From positions 3,030,501 to 3,094,500 of the forward strand of contig JAUCBN010000016.1 in the NCBI GenBank assembly GCA_035048815.1: a DNA stretch of 64,000 nt, written 5' to 3'. The DNA is from Abelmoschus esculentus (taxonomy: Eukaryota; Streptophyta; Magnoliopsida; Malvales; Malvaceae). The notes under the pieces were generated by a model. The model did no database searches. It was given only the letters and a program-made list of their open reading frames with translations, and had not been told where the DNA came from. Numbering within the stretch: position 1 is the stretch's first letter; each line of letters starts with the position of its first letter. Of the stretch, positions 13,678-26,224 are shown piece by piece. The position numbers were made by a program, and so were the translations under genes.

Positions 13678-14174
13678 CTAACACTCTTTGTAAAAAATAC
13701 ATTTCGAAGTAAATCACCCCTCACATTCTCCACCGTCATAATCCTCCTTCAACGTGCAATAAGCTACACATAATGAATCATTAGAGCACCACCCCTTAAA
13801 TGTGTCACTTGGATACTTACAAGTTTTACCCTCTACCATCATAGACCTCATCTCAACTTTATTTTACCAAAAAAATAAATAAATAAATTAAAAAAATCTA
13901 AGTAATTAAACATGAGATTATAAAGCTATAGAGAGAAATAGAACTAATGGTATATTATTTTTAAGAATAAATATCAAATATGAATATAAACAATTTTTAT
14001 GTATACATACATCTTGAGCTGTTATGTTAAATGCTTTACTAAAACCTAAATTCCAAGAGAATGATTAATTTAGAAGGTAAAATGTTAAAAAAAATATTAA
14101 AAAAAAAACATATTGTTAGAAGAAGCATCAAAAGAAAAAGAAGCAGTTGAAAGTAAACGAAAAAATCGATCCAT
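13678..14174 (-). pseudogene. Defensin-like unit 6, pseudogene
   Basis: Exon 1 (14110-14174) begins MDRFFRLLSTA and then gains one base relative to unit 7, shifting the hydrophobic core out of frame. Exon 2 (13678-13856) keeps all eight cysteine positions but has TGA where unit 1 has TGG, between the fifth and sixth cysteines. The splice signals are otherwise usable. The two lesions differ from those of units 1-3, so inactivation was independent. Confidence 0.72.
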
Positions 14175-14760
14175 TTTTAGATGAAATTTGAGCAAATGAG
14201 TAATCTAGTTAATGTATAAAGAGATAAGAGAGGAGATATAAAAGTGTAAATTTCTAAAATATTTATATACAAAACTAGACCAGTGTATGAAAAAATGAGA
14301 ACTCAAATGTATTTTCATAGGATTCTCAAATTCTATCCATACAGATTATAACGTTTGTTGTTAATGCTATATTACGTTACCGATGTAACATCGGTTACAG
14401 TAGACATATTTTAACAATAGGTTTTGACAGTTTTTTTTTTACTTTATAACATTTTAATGCGATATTTTTAAATATTAAATGGTAGAATATTTTCGAACAT
14501 TTTGTTTTACAAACGGTTCTTTATGCTTTTTTTTAAATACCTCGAATATTTTATTCAAAAAATAAAGCTTTTTTTTTTAGTACCATTAATGTATCTTCTG
14601 ATTTTTTAGATGTACGAAATTTTAAAGAGATCACATTAACTCTAAGGTGTTCGTAAGTATGTACTTCCATCGCCTTGAATTACCTAATTAGGAAACTAAT
14701 TGCATCAAAGCTATAATTTTAAAAACATGTTCACATATCATATTTTTAAATATAATAAAA

Positions 14761-16353
14761 GGTTAATTACTGCGAAAGTCATGTTTGTTTGTCCTCAGTA
14801 CAAATTTAATCACCGATTTTGAAAATCAACCAATACAATCATATACGATCTCGGATTGTAAATTTATGGTCACTCCAACGTTAAAAGCCGTTAAGGATTA
14901 ACATAAAGATGATTTGGCACAATAATAAAAGGGTAAATTACATATATAGTCACTAAATAATTATTTTACTTTTATTTTATCTTTCATTTGACCCTCAAAA
15001 TTTTAAAATTTTATATTTTTATCATCTTTTAAGATAAAATAAAATCTAAGCTGCTGTGACTCCATAATACCATCAATTACCCATTAGAGATTCCACTCTA
15101 AGCAGGTATATATCTCCAAGATTACCCTACACCATAGGACCCAAGGACCGAGGAGAATGCATTGTATTTGCATTCTATTCCGTATTACTTATCAGCTATT
15201 CAAGGAGGCATTGCCCTTACACCTTTAGCATTACCATAATCCTTTAATGATCGGCTTTGTCCTTTATCTAGTTCAAAAGGAAAGGGTCTGCTTACAGAGA
15301 CTAACTTCTCAAGCCTGACAATCACACCTGTACTTTCTGCAAACTTAGTAGGATCGACTGGTCGTTAACCCTAAAAAATAAAGCTCTTAGATGACATGAA
15401 CAGTGAGTGTTGGTGTCTCAACTTCAAAGGTCGTGTGATAGTTGTCTCTGTTAAGAACATCCAGTTTATCGCATCTGTTAAACCTATACATAATGTATCA
15501 CCTTAAGAGCAAGATAAAATTAGTCTTGCAGTTCAGAAAAATCGGCAAGGACATCTTCACAAAAAATTATCAATACCCTTTATCAGTTTTCACCTACTCC
15601 AACAGTTTCATTGCAAATCGATTTGTAAAACAATAACATGTGGGCGAGTTATGTACAGTTTTCTACTCGAAAATGCTTCTTGTATTTCAGTATAACGTTT
15701 GCATTTGAATAAAAAAATTGGACAGACTTTGCTAGTTGTTCTTAGATTTTCAGTGCATCATGCAAATCTTGTATGTTGTTTGATCATCACAATTAGAATA
15801 AAAAATAAATTAACAATAATAGCTTTATTTTAAGATTGTTTTTCTTTCCTTAACATGCTCTCTTAAAATTAACTCAAAGCAAAGTGCTTGAAGTATTACT
15901 TGAGTTCTGCATTCTTTCATTCTAGTGTTTACTTGAATACGGACATGAATTTTGGATATATTTTTGCATAAGAAAGGGGTTATAGCACCCAAATATGATT
16001 GCAAATAAATCAAGGGAAAGACAAAAAAGTAGCAGAAAATTTTATTGGGAATGATATATTTAGAGAAATGGGGGGTTTGTTTGAGAAGATGGTAAAAATA
16101 TAATGTTTTAAAATTTTAAGGTCAAATTAAAGATAAAACAAAAGTGAAAGAATAATTTAGGAACTATTTAAGTAATTTATCATTTTTTTATTAAGACATG
16201 TCAGTTTTCTGTTAAAATATAATGGCTTTTAACGTCGGAGTGACCATAAGTTTACAACCCGAAAACGTATGTGACTATATTGATTGATTTTCGAATCGGT
16301 GACTAAATTTGTACTGAGGATAAACAAACATGACCTCCGCAGTAATTAATATT
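14761..16353. mobile_element. Mutator-like (Pack-MULE type) element with captured Tubby fragment
   Basis: Long terminal inverted repeats of about 265 bp lie at 14761-15028 and 16085-16353; both contain 'TTAATTACTGCG' near the tip and 'CCTCAGTACAAATTTA' further in. The 9-bp direct repeat ATAATAAAA flanks both ends, the size made by Mutator transposases. There is no transposase. The interior (15030-16085) instead carries pieces of a host Tubby-like gene. The element sits in the spacer between defensin-like units 6 and 7, inside a module that is uninterrupted in other units. Confidence 0.8.
15130..15636 (+). pseudogene. Captured Tubby-like protein (TLP) fragments
   Basis: Three blocks match the C-terminal Tubby domain of plant TLPs in order. 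A TQGPRRMHC block lies at about 15136-15165, CWCLNFKGRVIVVSVKN at about 15408-15458, and KLVLQFRKIGKDIFTKNYQY at about 15514-15573, ending in TAA at 15634-15636. In the family the domain binds phosphoinositides; the known signatures are GPRRM, CWCLNFxGRVTVASVKNFQL and QFGKVGKDxFTMDYRYPLSAF. The blocks are in different frames with stops between them, so it is a dead exon-and-intron capture, not a gene. The surrounding inverted repeats explain how it arrived. Confidence 0.8.
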
Positions 16354-17249
16354 ATAATAAAACTTTTAATGAAAACCTAATTATATTATTTAAAAGTATA
16401 ATCATAATTATTTTAACTAAACTAGAACATAGGTTATTTAATTATGAGTAATATTATATTTGGGTCACCAAATTATTAAAAGTTACTTTTAAGTCACTTA
16501 ATTATGAGTTAAGTTATATTGAGTCACTAATTATCAAAGATTATATGTGGATCACTCAATTATGGATAAATTTATATTAGAATCACTCAAGGTAATATTA
16601 TATCTGGGGTACCCGTTTTTATCAAACAGATCAAGGTTTAAAAGATCTAGATCAATTTATTTATTTGTATCGAAATTAAAAATAATATTTTTTTATTTCT
16701 AATTTATTAAAAAATTAAGCCATAGTACAAAATGAAACCATCGGTACTGACTCAAAATATTAAAAATTAAACATATTCAAAAAAAATTAAGGATAGTCGA
16801 TTGTATATTTTATCTTATCATTTTTTAATACCATTATTCTTCTTTTATAATTTTTAAAATGATAAAGATTTATCTAGTTACTGGATTTTAATGTTTTTCC
16901 CTATTGATCCTTCAATTATTTTTGGACTATATTAGTGTATACTAAATTAGTATTATGTAACTCAATGTATTCTATCTATATTGATTCAAAAAAAAATGTA
17001 TTCTATCTATATAACATGGTTAATTTATAACATAAATCATGAATAAAAACTTGAAACTTGCCATTATTCTTAAAACAAATATTTATAAGTTTTGTTTGTT
17101 TATTTTTCCTATTTCCTTATATCTCCCGCAAATAATTGTATTTCATATAAAATATTTTTCTATTATTTTATTGATAAAAAACGTAAAATAAAATCACATA
17201 CATGACAGATAAAGAAATATAAAGAAAATAAACAAATTTTATTCATTGA

Positions 17250-17756
17250 CTAACAGTTTTTATAACAATAACAATACTTAAGAAAACCGCCCTCACATTT
17301 TCCATACTTAGCATTTTCCCACTTACAAAAATCATTACATGTTGAATCATCACCAAAGCACCACCCCTGGTACAAGAAGCTTAGATGCTTGCAAGTTTTA
17401 CCCTCCACAATCATTGGCCCCATCTCAGCTTTATTTTACCAAAAAATATAAAAATATAAATAAATTAAAGAAATCAAAAGTATTTAAACACGAGATTATA
17501 AAACTATAGAGAGAAATAGGACTAAAGGTACATTTTTTTAAGAATGAATATCAAATATAAATATAAACAACTTTTTATATATACATACATGTGGAGTTGT
17601 TATGTTAAATGCTTTACTAAAATCCTAATTTTAAAGAGAATGAATGATTAATTTACAAGGTAAAATGTTAAAAAATTATTAAAGAAAAAAACCTGTTGTT
17701 AGAAGAAGCACCAAAAGAAAGAAAGCAGTTGAAAGTAAACGATAGAACCGATCCAT
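17250..17756 (-). CDS. Defensin-like peptide, unit 7 (intact, 80 aa)
   Basis: Exon 1 is 17693-17756 and exon 2 is 17250-17428; the 264-bp intron has GT/AG ends and phase 1. The precursor starts MDRFYRLLSTAFFLLVLLLT, a signal peptide for secretion, followed by EMGPMIVEGK and the mature domain. Cysteine spacing is C-x10-C-x6-C-x3-C-x9-C-x7-C-x1-C-x3-C, fitting the CS-alpha-beta defensin fold. A GKC-x7-C gamma-core is present. Net charge of the cysteine domain is about +2 by hand count. Plant defensins of this type act outside the cell in antifungal defence or cell signalling; which applies here is unknown. It is the only intact member of the left subfamily that uses K/W-rich loops. Confidence 0.85.
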
Positions 17757-17843
17757 ATTTTGGATGAAATTTGAGCAAATGAGCAATCTAGTTAATGTAT
17801 AAAGAGATAAGAGAAGATATATAAAAGTGAAGAATTCAAGACA

Positions 17844-17853
17844 TTTATATATA
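17844..17853 (-). promoter_or_regulatory. TATA box of defensin-like unit 7
   Basis: TATATATAAA on the minus strand, about 90 bp upstream of the ATG at 17756. The position is the same as in sister units. Confidence 0.6.
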
Positions 17854-18019
17854 GAAAAATTAGATTAAGAAAAAAGAGAAAACATAAACTTTTTTATAGG
17901 ATTCTTAAATTCTATCCAATTAAGTTATAATATTTGTTATTAATGTTGTATTACGGTAACGATGAAATATCAGTTCGGTTGGTTGTACTTTAGTAGGTGT
18001 GTTTTAAAGCAGTTTTTGC

Positions 18020-18040
18020 GGGGGGGGGGGGGGGGGGGGG
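18020..18040. repeat. Run of 21 consecutive G
   Basis: The corresponding place in other units is a mixed T/G tract followed by 'TTTTCAG'. Here it is an uninterrupted G run, about 260 bp upstream of the unit 7 start codon. It may be a true homopolymer expansion able to form G-quadruplexes, or an assembly or base-calling artefact. Confidence 0.9.
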
Positions 18041-19571
18041 TGGTTCAGACATTATATCATTTTTAATGAAATGCTTTGTAAATATTAAATGGTTGAATGT
18101 TTTGTAACATTTAGATCGACAAACGTTTTTTTTTTTTGCTTTTAAGGTTATGTTTGATTAATAAACAAACGAATACGAAAGTAGGTGTGTTCGGCTTATT
18201 TATGTTCGTTTATATGCTTGTTTATGCTTGTTTATAGGCTTGTTTATGTTCATTTATAGGTTCGTTTATAAGCTCGTTTATGTTCGTTTATAATTGTATG
18301 GTTTAATTCTAGAATTTGAGGATTAATTTGTAAAGTAAGTAAAATTTGTTGCCTCTTTGTAAACCCATAAACAATTGATGAACTTGTTTGCGAACGCTAA
18401 ACGAACATATTCACGAACAGTTAACAAAAATATTGACAAACATGTTTGTGAACATTAAACAAACTAAGACCAAAAACACCAAAATAATAGACAAACCAAA
18501 CTCAAACATACCTTTAAAAATTTAAATGAACATAAACCTATTTCGGACACCTTTAAAAATAGATAAATAAATACAGATATACCTTTATTCATTCAAGATT
18601 AATTCGTTTATGCCCTTGAATTACTAATCACACCTTCATCACTTTTCTAACGATGAAAAAAATATATATTTTTATTTAACTTAGTAGTTGTATGTGTACA
18701 TTGTCTTTTCTATTTTTCACATAATTTTTTTTCTTTCACTTGAATTTTTAATATATTTTTTATGGTTAACACAAATAATATTATTTTTAAATTAAATTTT
18801 TAAATTTGTTTTTACAAAAATATATCTTCATTAGTTTGTAAACATGTAACTCCATTGCCATGAATTATCTATTAAAAAAAATTAAATGTGTCTCAAAGGT
18901 ATAATTTTAAAAATATGTTTAAATGTTATATTTGAGACACTCAATTATTAAATGTGATATTTGAATCACTCAATTATGAATACGATTATATTTAGATCAC
19001 TTAATTATAAATAAGAGTATATTTAAATCATTCAATTATATGTAAGATTATATTCGGATCGTCCATTACATTTAAGAATATATCGGAAGATTTCTTCCCC
19101 ACTATCGTTGAGCAGTTTTATATGTCATTTTCTCCCAACCCGACCCAGACAGGTTGAAATCCTCGTGAATGTGTGTCATAAAACTTTTAGTTAATGCGAC
19201 GCGTTCGATTTTATTTGATTTATCTTAAGTTCAGACAAATAGTTCTAGAAGAATATAAAAGAATTTTTTTTAATCAGAATATAAAAGATTTAAGATAACT
19301 AAAATAAATGTTATTCTATTTGTGAGGGTAAAGACCATGAATACATATTTAGTAAAATGCAGCTAAAATATTAATATGTTATTAATCATATATAGGATAG
19401 TATTTTTTTGTCTCTTTATATGTTTTATTAATGATTTTATGTCATATATATATTAATAATATTGATTATTTTATTAATTATTTTTATTTTATTAATAATA
19501 AACATGATATAAAATCATCAGTGTAACATATAAAGGAATAAAAAAAAGGACAAATAAAATCTATTCATCGA

Positions 19572-20074
19572 CTAACAATTCTTGAAACAGACACATCTCG
19601 AAATCCAGCCTTCACAATTTCCACCGTCATAATTCTCGTAGATCGAACATATAGCATTACATTCCGTTTTATTAAAGCACCACCCTTTGAACTTTCCGCT
19701 TGGATATTTACAAGTTTTACCCTCCACCATTATAGGTTTCATCTCTGCTTTATTTTACAAAAAAAAAAACAGAAAAATAAAAAATTATAAATTTAAAGTA
19801 TTTAAACATGAGATTATAAAATTATAGAGAGAAATAAGACTGAACGTACATTATTTTTAAAAATAAATATCAAATATAAATACAAATATAAACAAATTTT
19901 TATATTTAGATGTGTGAAGTTATAAATGTTTTACTAAAACCTTAAATTTAAAGAGAATGAATGATTATTATAAGGTAAACAAGTTTTAAAAAATGTTGAA
20001 GAAAGAAAACCTGTTGCTAGAAGAAGTATTAAAAGAAAGAAAACAGTTGAATGTAAAGAAACTAATCGTTTCAT
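19572..20074 (-). CDS. Defensin-like peptide, unit 8 (intact, 79 aa)
   Basis: Exons are 20011-20074 and 19572-19747, with a 263-bp GT/AG intron in phase 1. The signal peptide is MKRLVSLHSTVFFLLILLLA. The linker EMKPIMVEGK precedes a domain with spacing C-x10-C-x5-C-x3-C-x10-C-x6-C-x1-C-x3-C. The GNC-x6-C gamma-core is one residue shorter than in most sisters. The first loop KYPSGKFKGW recalls classical plant defensins (family pattern ...RFKGxC), and the domain is mildly cationic (about +3). It sits between the left subfamily and the YENYDGG subfamily and shares features of both. Confidence 0.85.
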
Positions 20075-20163
20075 ATTTTGTATCGAATTTGAATAAGTGA
20101 GTAATCTAGTTAACATTAAAGAGATAAGAGAGGTGAGATATGAAAGTGAAGAATTTTAAGATA

Positions 20164-20171
20164 TTTATATA
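20164..20171 (-). promoter_or_regulatory. TATA box of defensin-like unit 8
   Basis: TATATAAA on the minus strand, about 90 bp upstream of the ATG at 20074. Confidence 0.55.
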
Positions 20172-21382
20172 AAAATCGGGATCATAGTAAGAAAAAACAA
20201 ACGTATTTTTCATAGGAATTTTAATTTCTATCAGATCATATTAAAATCTATTGTTGTTAATGTTATGCAACGTTACTGATGCAACATCGGTTTTAATAGA
20301 CATGTTTTAATAATGAATTTTAACTGCTTTTTAGATTTTATATCATTTTTAATATGATGTTTTCTAAATATTAAATGGTAGAATGTTATGAAACATTTTC
20401 TTTTACAAAATTTTCTTTATGTTTTTCAAAGTATCTGTCGAATGTTACTTTTAAAAAAAATAAAGTCTTTTTTTAGTATTATTAAAGTTTGTTTTGATTC
20501 TTGAGTGTACGAATTTTTTATAAAAAAATCATCTTAATTTCAGAAGATAATTGTTCATTTTAGGGATTACACATAAGGATAAATTTACATTTACCGCAAT
20601 AGTTTACCACCATACAACTGTTGATTATTTCATCAATTATTGTAGTTATTATTGTTTTGTTAGTGTTTAATACTTTATTTTATAGTAATATTTTATCCTC
20701 GAATATTACACGATATTTAACCTCCTAAAATCATAAACTAGTCATTAAACTTATCGAAGAAATATAGAATTATATTTAAATTCATCAAAGTTTATCATTA
20801 ACTTATGACATATAATTACGATATTTCGATAAATTTATTAATTATTTTATAATTTTTAAAATTTTAATAACATTTTTTTTACCTTGCCGAATAATATTTA
20901 ATAACAACCCAAACGTGTGAAAATTATCCATAAAGGTTAGAAAAATTTACAAGCACTACAGCAATACCACAAAATCTGTGAACTACCAAAACTGAAAATT
21001 AATACCTAAATTAACAGTTTAACAGTTATGTAATAGTTCTTTAGATTAATACCTAAATTTGTCTCTAAAATTTAACAGTTTTATTACAAGTTACAACATT
21101 GTACATTAAACTCCAAGTTACTACTAGTTTTCATCTTATAATTGTTCTCGGTGTATAGGATTATAATGCCAGCATCAAATTTTACTGGGCTTCGTTTATT
21201 CTCGAATCGGATTCGGATAACATTAGTATTTACGGATAGGAAACAACGGAAAGGCGTTGATATATATTAATAATATTTATTATTTTATTAGTTATTTCTG
21301 TTTTATTGCTAGTATACATAATATAAAATTATAAGTATAATATATAGAATAACAAAAGAGACAAATGAAATATATTCCTCGA

Positions 21383-21832
21383 CTAACAGTTCTTGAAACA
21401 GTAGCATTTCGGAAACCAAGAATCTCTGCATTTTCCACCATCATAATTCTCGTAGGCTATGCACAAAGTATCACATTGTTTCTCATCAATGCACATCCCT
21501 ATGTACTCCCCGCTTAGATAGTAACAAGTTTTACCCTCTACCATCATAGGTCTCATCTCAGCTTTATTTTAACAAAAAATAAAAACAAAATATTAGAGAA
21601 TTTAAAATATTTAAACATATAAAATTATAAAAATAAGACTGAAGGTACATTATTTTTAAAAATAAATATCAAATATGACTATAAATAAATTTTTATATTT
21701 ACATGCATGTGAAGTTATAAATACTTTACTAAAACTCTAAAAAATTTAATAAAATATTAAAAAAAAACCTGTTGCTAGAAGAATAATCAGAAGAAGAAAA
21801 GCAATTGAAAGTAAACGAACTAATCGTTCCAT
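21383..21832 (-). CDS. Defensin-like peptide, unit 9 (intact, 80 aa)
   Basis: Exons are 21769-21832 and 21383-21561, with a 207-bp intron, GT/AG, phase 1. The signal peptide starts MERLVRLLSIAFLLLIILLA. After EMRPMMVEGK the domain has spacing C-x10-C-x5-C-x3-C-x10-C-x7-C-x1-C-x3-C. Loop 4 reads IAYENYDGGK, giving a GKC-x7-C gamma-core. The domain is near neutral to slightly acidic (about -1), unlike most cationic antifungal defensins. By hand translation its mature peptide is identical to that of unit 20, 28 kb away, although the signal peptides differ. Confidence 0.87.
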
Positions 21833-21916
21833 ATTTTGAATGAATTTTAGGCAGGTAAGCAATAAATATGTAAATAGATAAGTGAGAAGAGCTATAAAAA
21901 TGTAGAATTTTAAGAC

Positions 21917-21931
21917 ATATATATATATAAA
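21917..21931 (-). promoter_or_regulatory. TATA box of defensin-like unit 9
   Basis: An alternating TA tract ending in TATAAAC-like sequence, about 85-100 bp upstream of the ATG at 21832. Confidence 0.5.
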
Positions 21932-23149
21932 CAGAACCAGAACAAGATAAAAAAGATAACATAAATGTATTTCTCATAAAAAATTTAATTTTTATTTAAT
22001 TAGATTGTAACGATTGTTATTAATACTATATTTTAATAATAAATTTTGACTATTTTTTAGACTTTATTTCATTTTAATATATTGTTTTCTAAATATTTAA
22101 TAGTATGACGTTGAAAGTAAAACTGTAGAATGTTACTTTTAAAATAATTTAAAGCTTTTCTTTTAGTATTATTAAAGTCTGTTTTAATTTTTGGGTGTAT
22201 AAAAATTTAAAGAAATGATGTTAAATTTAGAGGGTTGTTCGTGTATTATAGTGATTATATGTAAAGGTACAATTACATCTAAGATAACAACTTACGATGA
22301 TACAATTGTTGATTTTTTTTCGTTAAATATTTTGATTATTATTGTCTTGTTAGTGCTAATATTTTATTTTATAATAAGCTTTTAGCGATAATTATTATAT
22401 CAGTATTTAATCTCTTAAAACTAAATAAAATTAAATAAATTAATAATAATCAATTGCATATTTTTTATATTATTATTTTTAATATCATCATCCTTCTTTA
22501 TAATTTTTTAAGTGATAAAGATTTATTTAATCCCTGAATTTGAATTATTTTGATACACTGATCCTTGAATTTTTTTTATGTAACACAATTTAACCTCCCA
22601 TTATAACATAGTTTATAATATAAATGATCAATAGAAAATTGCCAAGCGTATTTATTGTCAAAACAAAAATTATATAAATTAAAAGCTTAATTATTCAATT
22701 GGTCCGTCACAGTTTCCTCACAATCGTAGAGCTTTATCTTCAACTTCTCGATACACTCTCAATTAATAGTAGATCTATAAGTAAAATAAGGTGGTCCCGT
22801 GTCTATTTTAAATTTTTAAATTTTTATATATTTATCTTCATTTTTTTAATTTTTATGAACTAATTTTTAATTTTTTTATAATATTTATGATTTTTATCTA
22901 TCATAAAATTTTAAAATTCTATGAGTGTTTACCTTCAAATATATTTTTTGATCCGTTACTCCTTAGAATACCCACCAACTCCTTACCTCACATTTCCACG
23001 GGCAACAACCAGGACCAGCAACATTTTTTACGCCTTTTCCTCCCTACCCGACCCAGACAGGTTGAAATCCTTGTGAATATGTGTCATTAAACTTTTAGTT
23101 ATGTACTACGTCATTCATTTTTATTTGATTTATCTTAATTTCAGACAGT

Positions 23150-23503
23150 TTTGTCTTTCACCATCATAGATTTTATCTCAATTTTTTTTACTAAAAACAT
23201 GAAAGTAAAAAAATTAAAAAAAAAAATTAAAGTATTTAAACGAGAGATTAAAAAATATGGAGAGAAATAAAACTGAATTTAGCTTTTTAAAGGTACATTA
23301 TTTTTAAGAATAATGAATATAAATAAATATTTATATTTATATACATATAAAATTATTATGTTAATTATTTTACTAAAACTCTAAATTTAAAGAGAATGAA
23401 TAATTAGTTTAGAAGATAAGATATAAAAAATGTTAAAGAAAAAACATATAACTAAAAAACATCGAAAGAAAAAAACAGAAAGTAAACGAAAGAATCGTTT
23501 CAT
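23150..23503 (-). pseudogene. Defensin-like unit 10, relic with truncated exon 2
   Basis: Only the first ~35 nt of exon 2 survive (CACCATCATAGATTTTATCTC on the plus strand, near 23159-23179). They are joined to an unrelated spacer module that also occurs at 19100-19250 and 51360-51500. Exon 1 (about 23441-23503) still starts MKRFFRLLS but its hydrophobic core is scrambled and the donor is degenerate. Confidence 0.65.
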
Positions 23504-24590
23504 GTTTGAATAAAATATGGGTAAGTGAGCAATCTAACTAACATATAAAGAGATAAAAGAGGAAAGATATAAAAAAAGATATTTATAAGAAAAACAAGAT
23601 TAAAGAAAAAAGAAAAAAAGACAACACAAACATATGTTTCATAAAAATCTTAAAATCTATTCAATCATATTGAAACTATTATTGTTAATGCTATGCAACG
23701 TTACTGATCCAACATCGGTTTTATTTGACATGTTTTAATAGTGGATTTTAAACTTTTTCTTAGACTTTGTATCATTTTTAATGTGATGTTTTTTAAATAT
23801 TGAATGGTCGAATGTTTTGAAACATTTTGCTTTACAAATTTTTTATGCTATCAAAAGTATATGGTGAATGTTTCTTTCAAAAATTTTAAAAGTTACTTTT
23901 AATATTTTTAAAGTCTATTTCGAGTTTTAGGTGTACTAACTATTTAAGAGATCATGTTAACTTTAAGGAGTATTCGTTCGTTATAATGGTTACATATAAA
24001 CGTGAATTTACATATAAGGTAAAAGTTTATCACAATACAATAATTTATTTCTTCAATTATTTTTATAATTATTGTCTTGTTAGTGTTAACGTTTTATTTT
24101 ATAATAATATTTTATTATTAACTATTATATAATATTTAACCTTCTGAAATTATAAATTAGTCATTACATTTATTAAAGAAATTAAAAATTTTTACATTGT
24201 TAACTAAGGTCGAATCGAATCTAGGAACTCAAAGAAGATTTGCCCTTGACATAACCACTGTTCCAAGCTAGCTTCTCGTTTATGCTTTGGCAGGGTTTCA
24301 TACCTTAAACTTCAAGTTCGCACTACCTTAAACAATTATCTTATAATTGTTCCCAGTGTATAAGATTATAATGTCAGCATCGAATATTTCTATTAGGCCT
24401 CGTTTTTTTCGAATCAAACTCGGATTATATCAATATACACAAGATGAGAAGCATCAAAAGAGCATTAATATATATTAATAATAATTATTATTTTGTTAAT
24501 TGTTTTTGTTTTATTGATAATAAACATAACATAAAATCAAAACTATAATATATAGAATAACAAAAGAGACAAATGAAATATATTCCTAAA

Positions 24591-25042
24591 CTAACAGTTC
24601 TTGAAACAATAGCATTTCGGTAACCAAAAATCTCTGCATCTTCCACCATCATAATTCTCGTAGGCTATGCACAGATTTTCACATTGTTTCTCATTAATGC
24701 ACATCCCTATGTACTCATTGCTTAGATAGAAACAAGTTTTACCCTCCACCATCATAGGTCTCATCTCAGCTTTATTTTAACAAAAAAACATAAAAAAACA
24801 TATTAGAAAATTTAAAATATTTAAACATATAAAATTATAAAAATAAGACTGAAGGTACGTTATTTTTAAGAATGAATATCAAATATGAATATAAACAAAT
24901 TTTTATAGTTACATGCATGTGAAGTTATAGATACTTTATTAAAACTCTAAAAAAAATAATAAAATGTTAGAGAAAAACCTGTTGCTAAAAGAAGAATTAA
25001 AAGAAGAAAAGCAGTTGAAAGTAAACGAACTAATCTCTCCAT
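24591..25042 (-). CDS. Defensin-like peptide, unit 11 (intact, 80 aa)
   Basis: Exons are 24979-25042 and 24591-24769, with a 209-bp intron, GT/AG, phase 1. The signal peptide is MERLVRLLSTAFLLLILLLA. The linker EMRPMMVEGK is followed by spacing C-x10-C-x5-C-x3-C-x10-C-x7-C-x1-C-x3-C. It differs from unit 9 at several loop residues: FYLSNEY in loop 1, INEKQ, ENL and RDFWLPK. The cysteine framework and the YENYDGG motif are unchanged. Charge is about zero. Change concentrated in the loops with an invariant framework is typical of diversifying defensin clusters, but I have not tested selection. Confidence 0.87.
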
Positions 25043-25123
25043 ATTTTGAATAAAACTTAAGCAGGTAAACAATCTAATGAATATAGAAAGAGATAAGTTA
25101 GAGGAGTAAAGAATTTTAAGACA

Positions 25124-25133
25124 TTTATATATA
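25124..25133 (-). promoter_or_regulatory. TATA box of defensin-like unit 11
   Basis: TATATATAAA on the minus strand, about 82-91 bp upstream of the ATG at 25042. Confidence 0.6.
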
Positions 25134-26224
25134 AAACCAGAATAATATAAAAAAAAGACAACAAAAACGTATTTCTTATAAAAAATTTAATTTTTATTTA
25201 ATTAGATTGTAACAATTACTGTTAATGTTATGTTTTAGCAGTAAATTTTGACTGTTTTTTTTTTCAGGCTTTATATCATGTTAATGTATTGTTTTCTAGA
25301 TATTTAATGGCAGGACGTTGAAAGTAAATTTGTCGAATGTTTCTTTTAAAAAATTTTAAAGCTTTTCTTTTAGTATTATTAAAGTCTGTTTTAATTTTTG
25401 GGTGCATAAAAATTTAAAGAAAGATAGTTAAATTTAGAGGGTCGTTCGTCTATTGTAGTGATTATATGTAAAGATAAAATTACATTTAATATAATAGTTT
25501 ACGATGATACAATTGTTGAATCTTTTCGTTAATTATTTTGACTATTATTGTCTTGTTAGTGTTAATCTTTTATTTTAAATTAAAGTTTTACCGATAATTA
25601 TTATCTCAATATTTAACCTCTTATAACTAAATAAAATTAAACAAATCAATAATAATCAATTGCATATTTTTTATATTATTATTTTTAATATCATAATTTT
25701 TCTTTATAATTTTTTAAGCGATAAAGATTCATTTAATCCCTGAATTTGAATTATTTTGGCACACTGACCCTTAGAATTTTTTTTATATAACATAATTTGA
25801 TCTCCCGTTATAACATGGTTAGTTTATAACATAAATGACTAATAAAAAAATTATCATATGCATTTATTATCGAAACAAACACTTATATAAATTAAATGCT
25901 TAATTACTCAATTGGTCTGTCACACTTTCCTTATTATCGTGGAGCTTCATCTTCAACCTCTCAACACACTGTCAATCAGTGGTGGAGCTTCATCTTCATC
26001 TTTATCTTCAACCTCTCGACACACTGTCAATCAGTGGTGGATCTATATGCAAATTTTTTAAATTTATATGTTTATCTTTAATTTTTCTAGTTATATAAAT
26101 TAGTCCTTATATTTTTATAATATTTATATTTTATATTCTCCCTAAAATTTTAAGATTCTATATATGCTTACCATCAAATATATTTTTAAACCGTTATTGA
26201 GGTCAATACCCCCAACTCCTTTAC

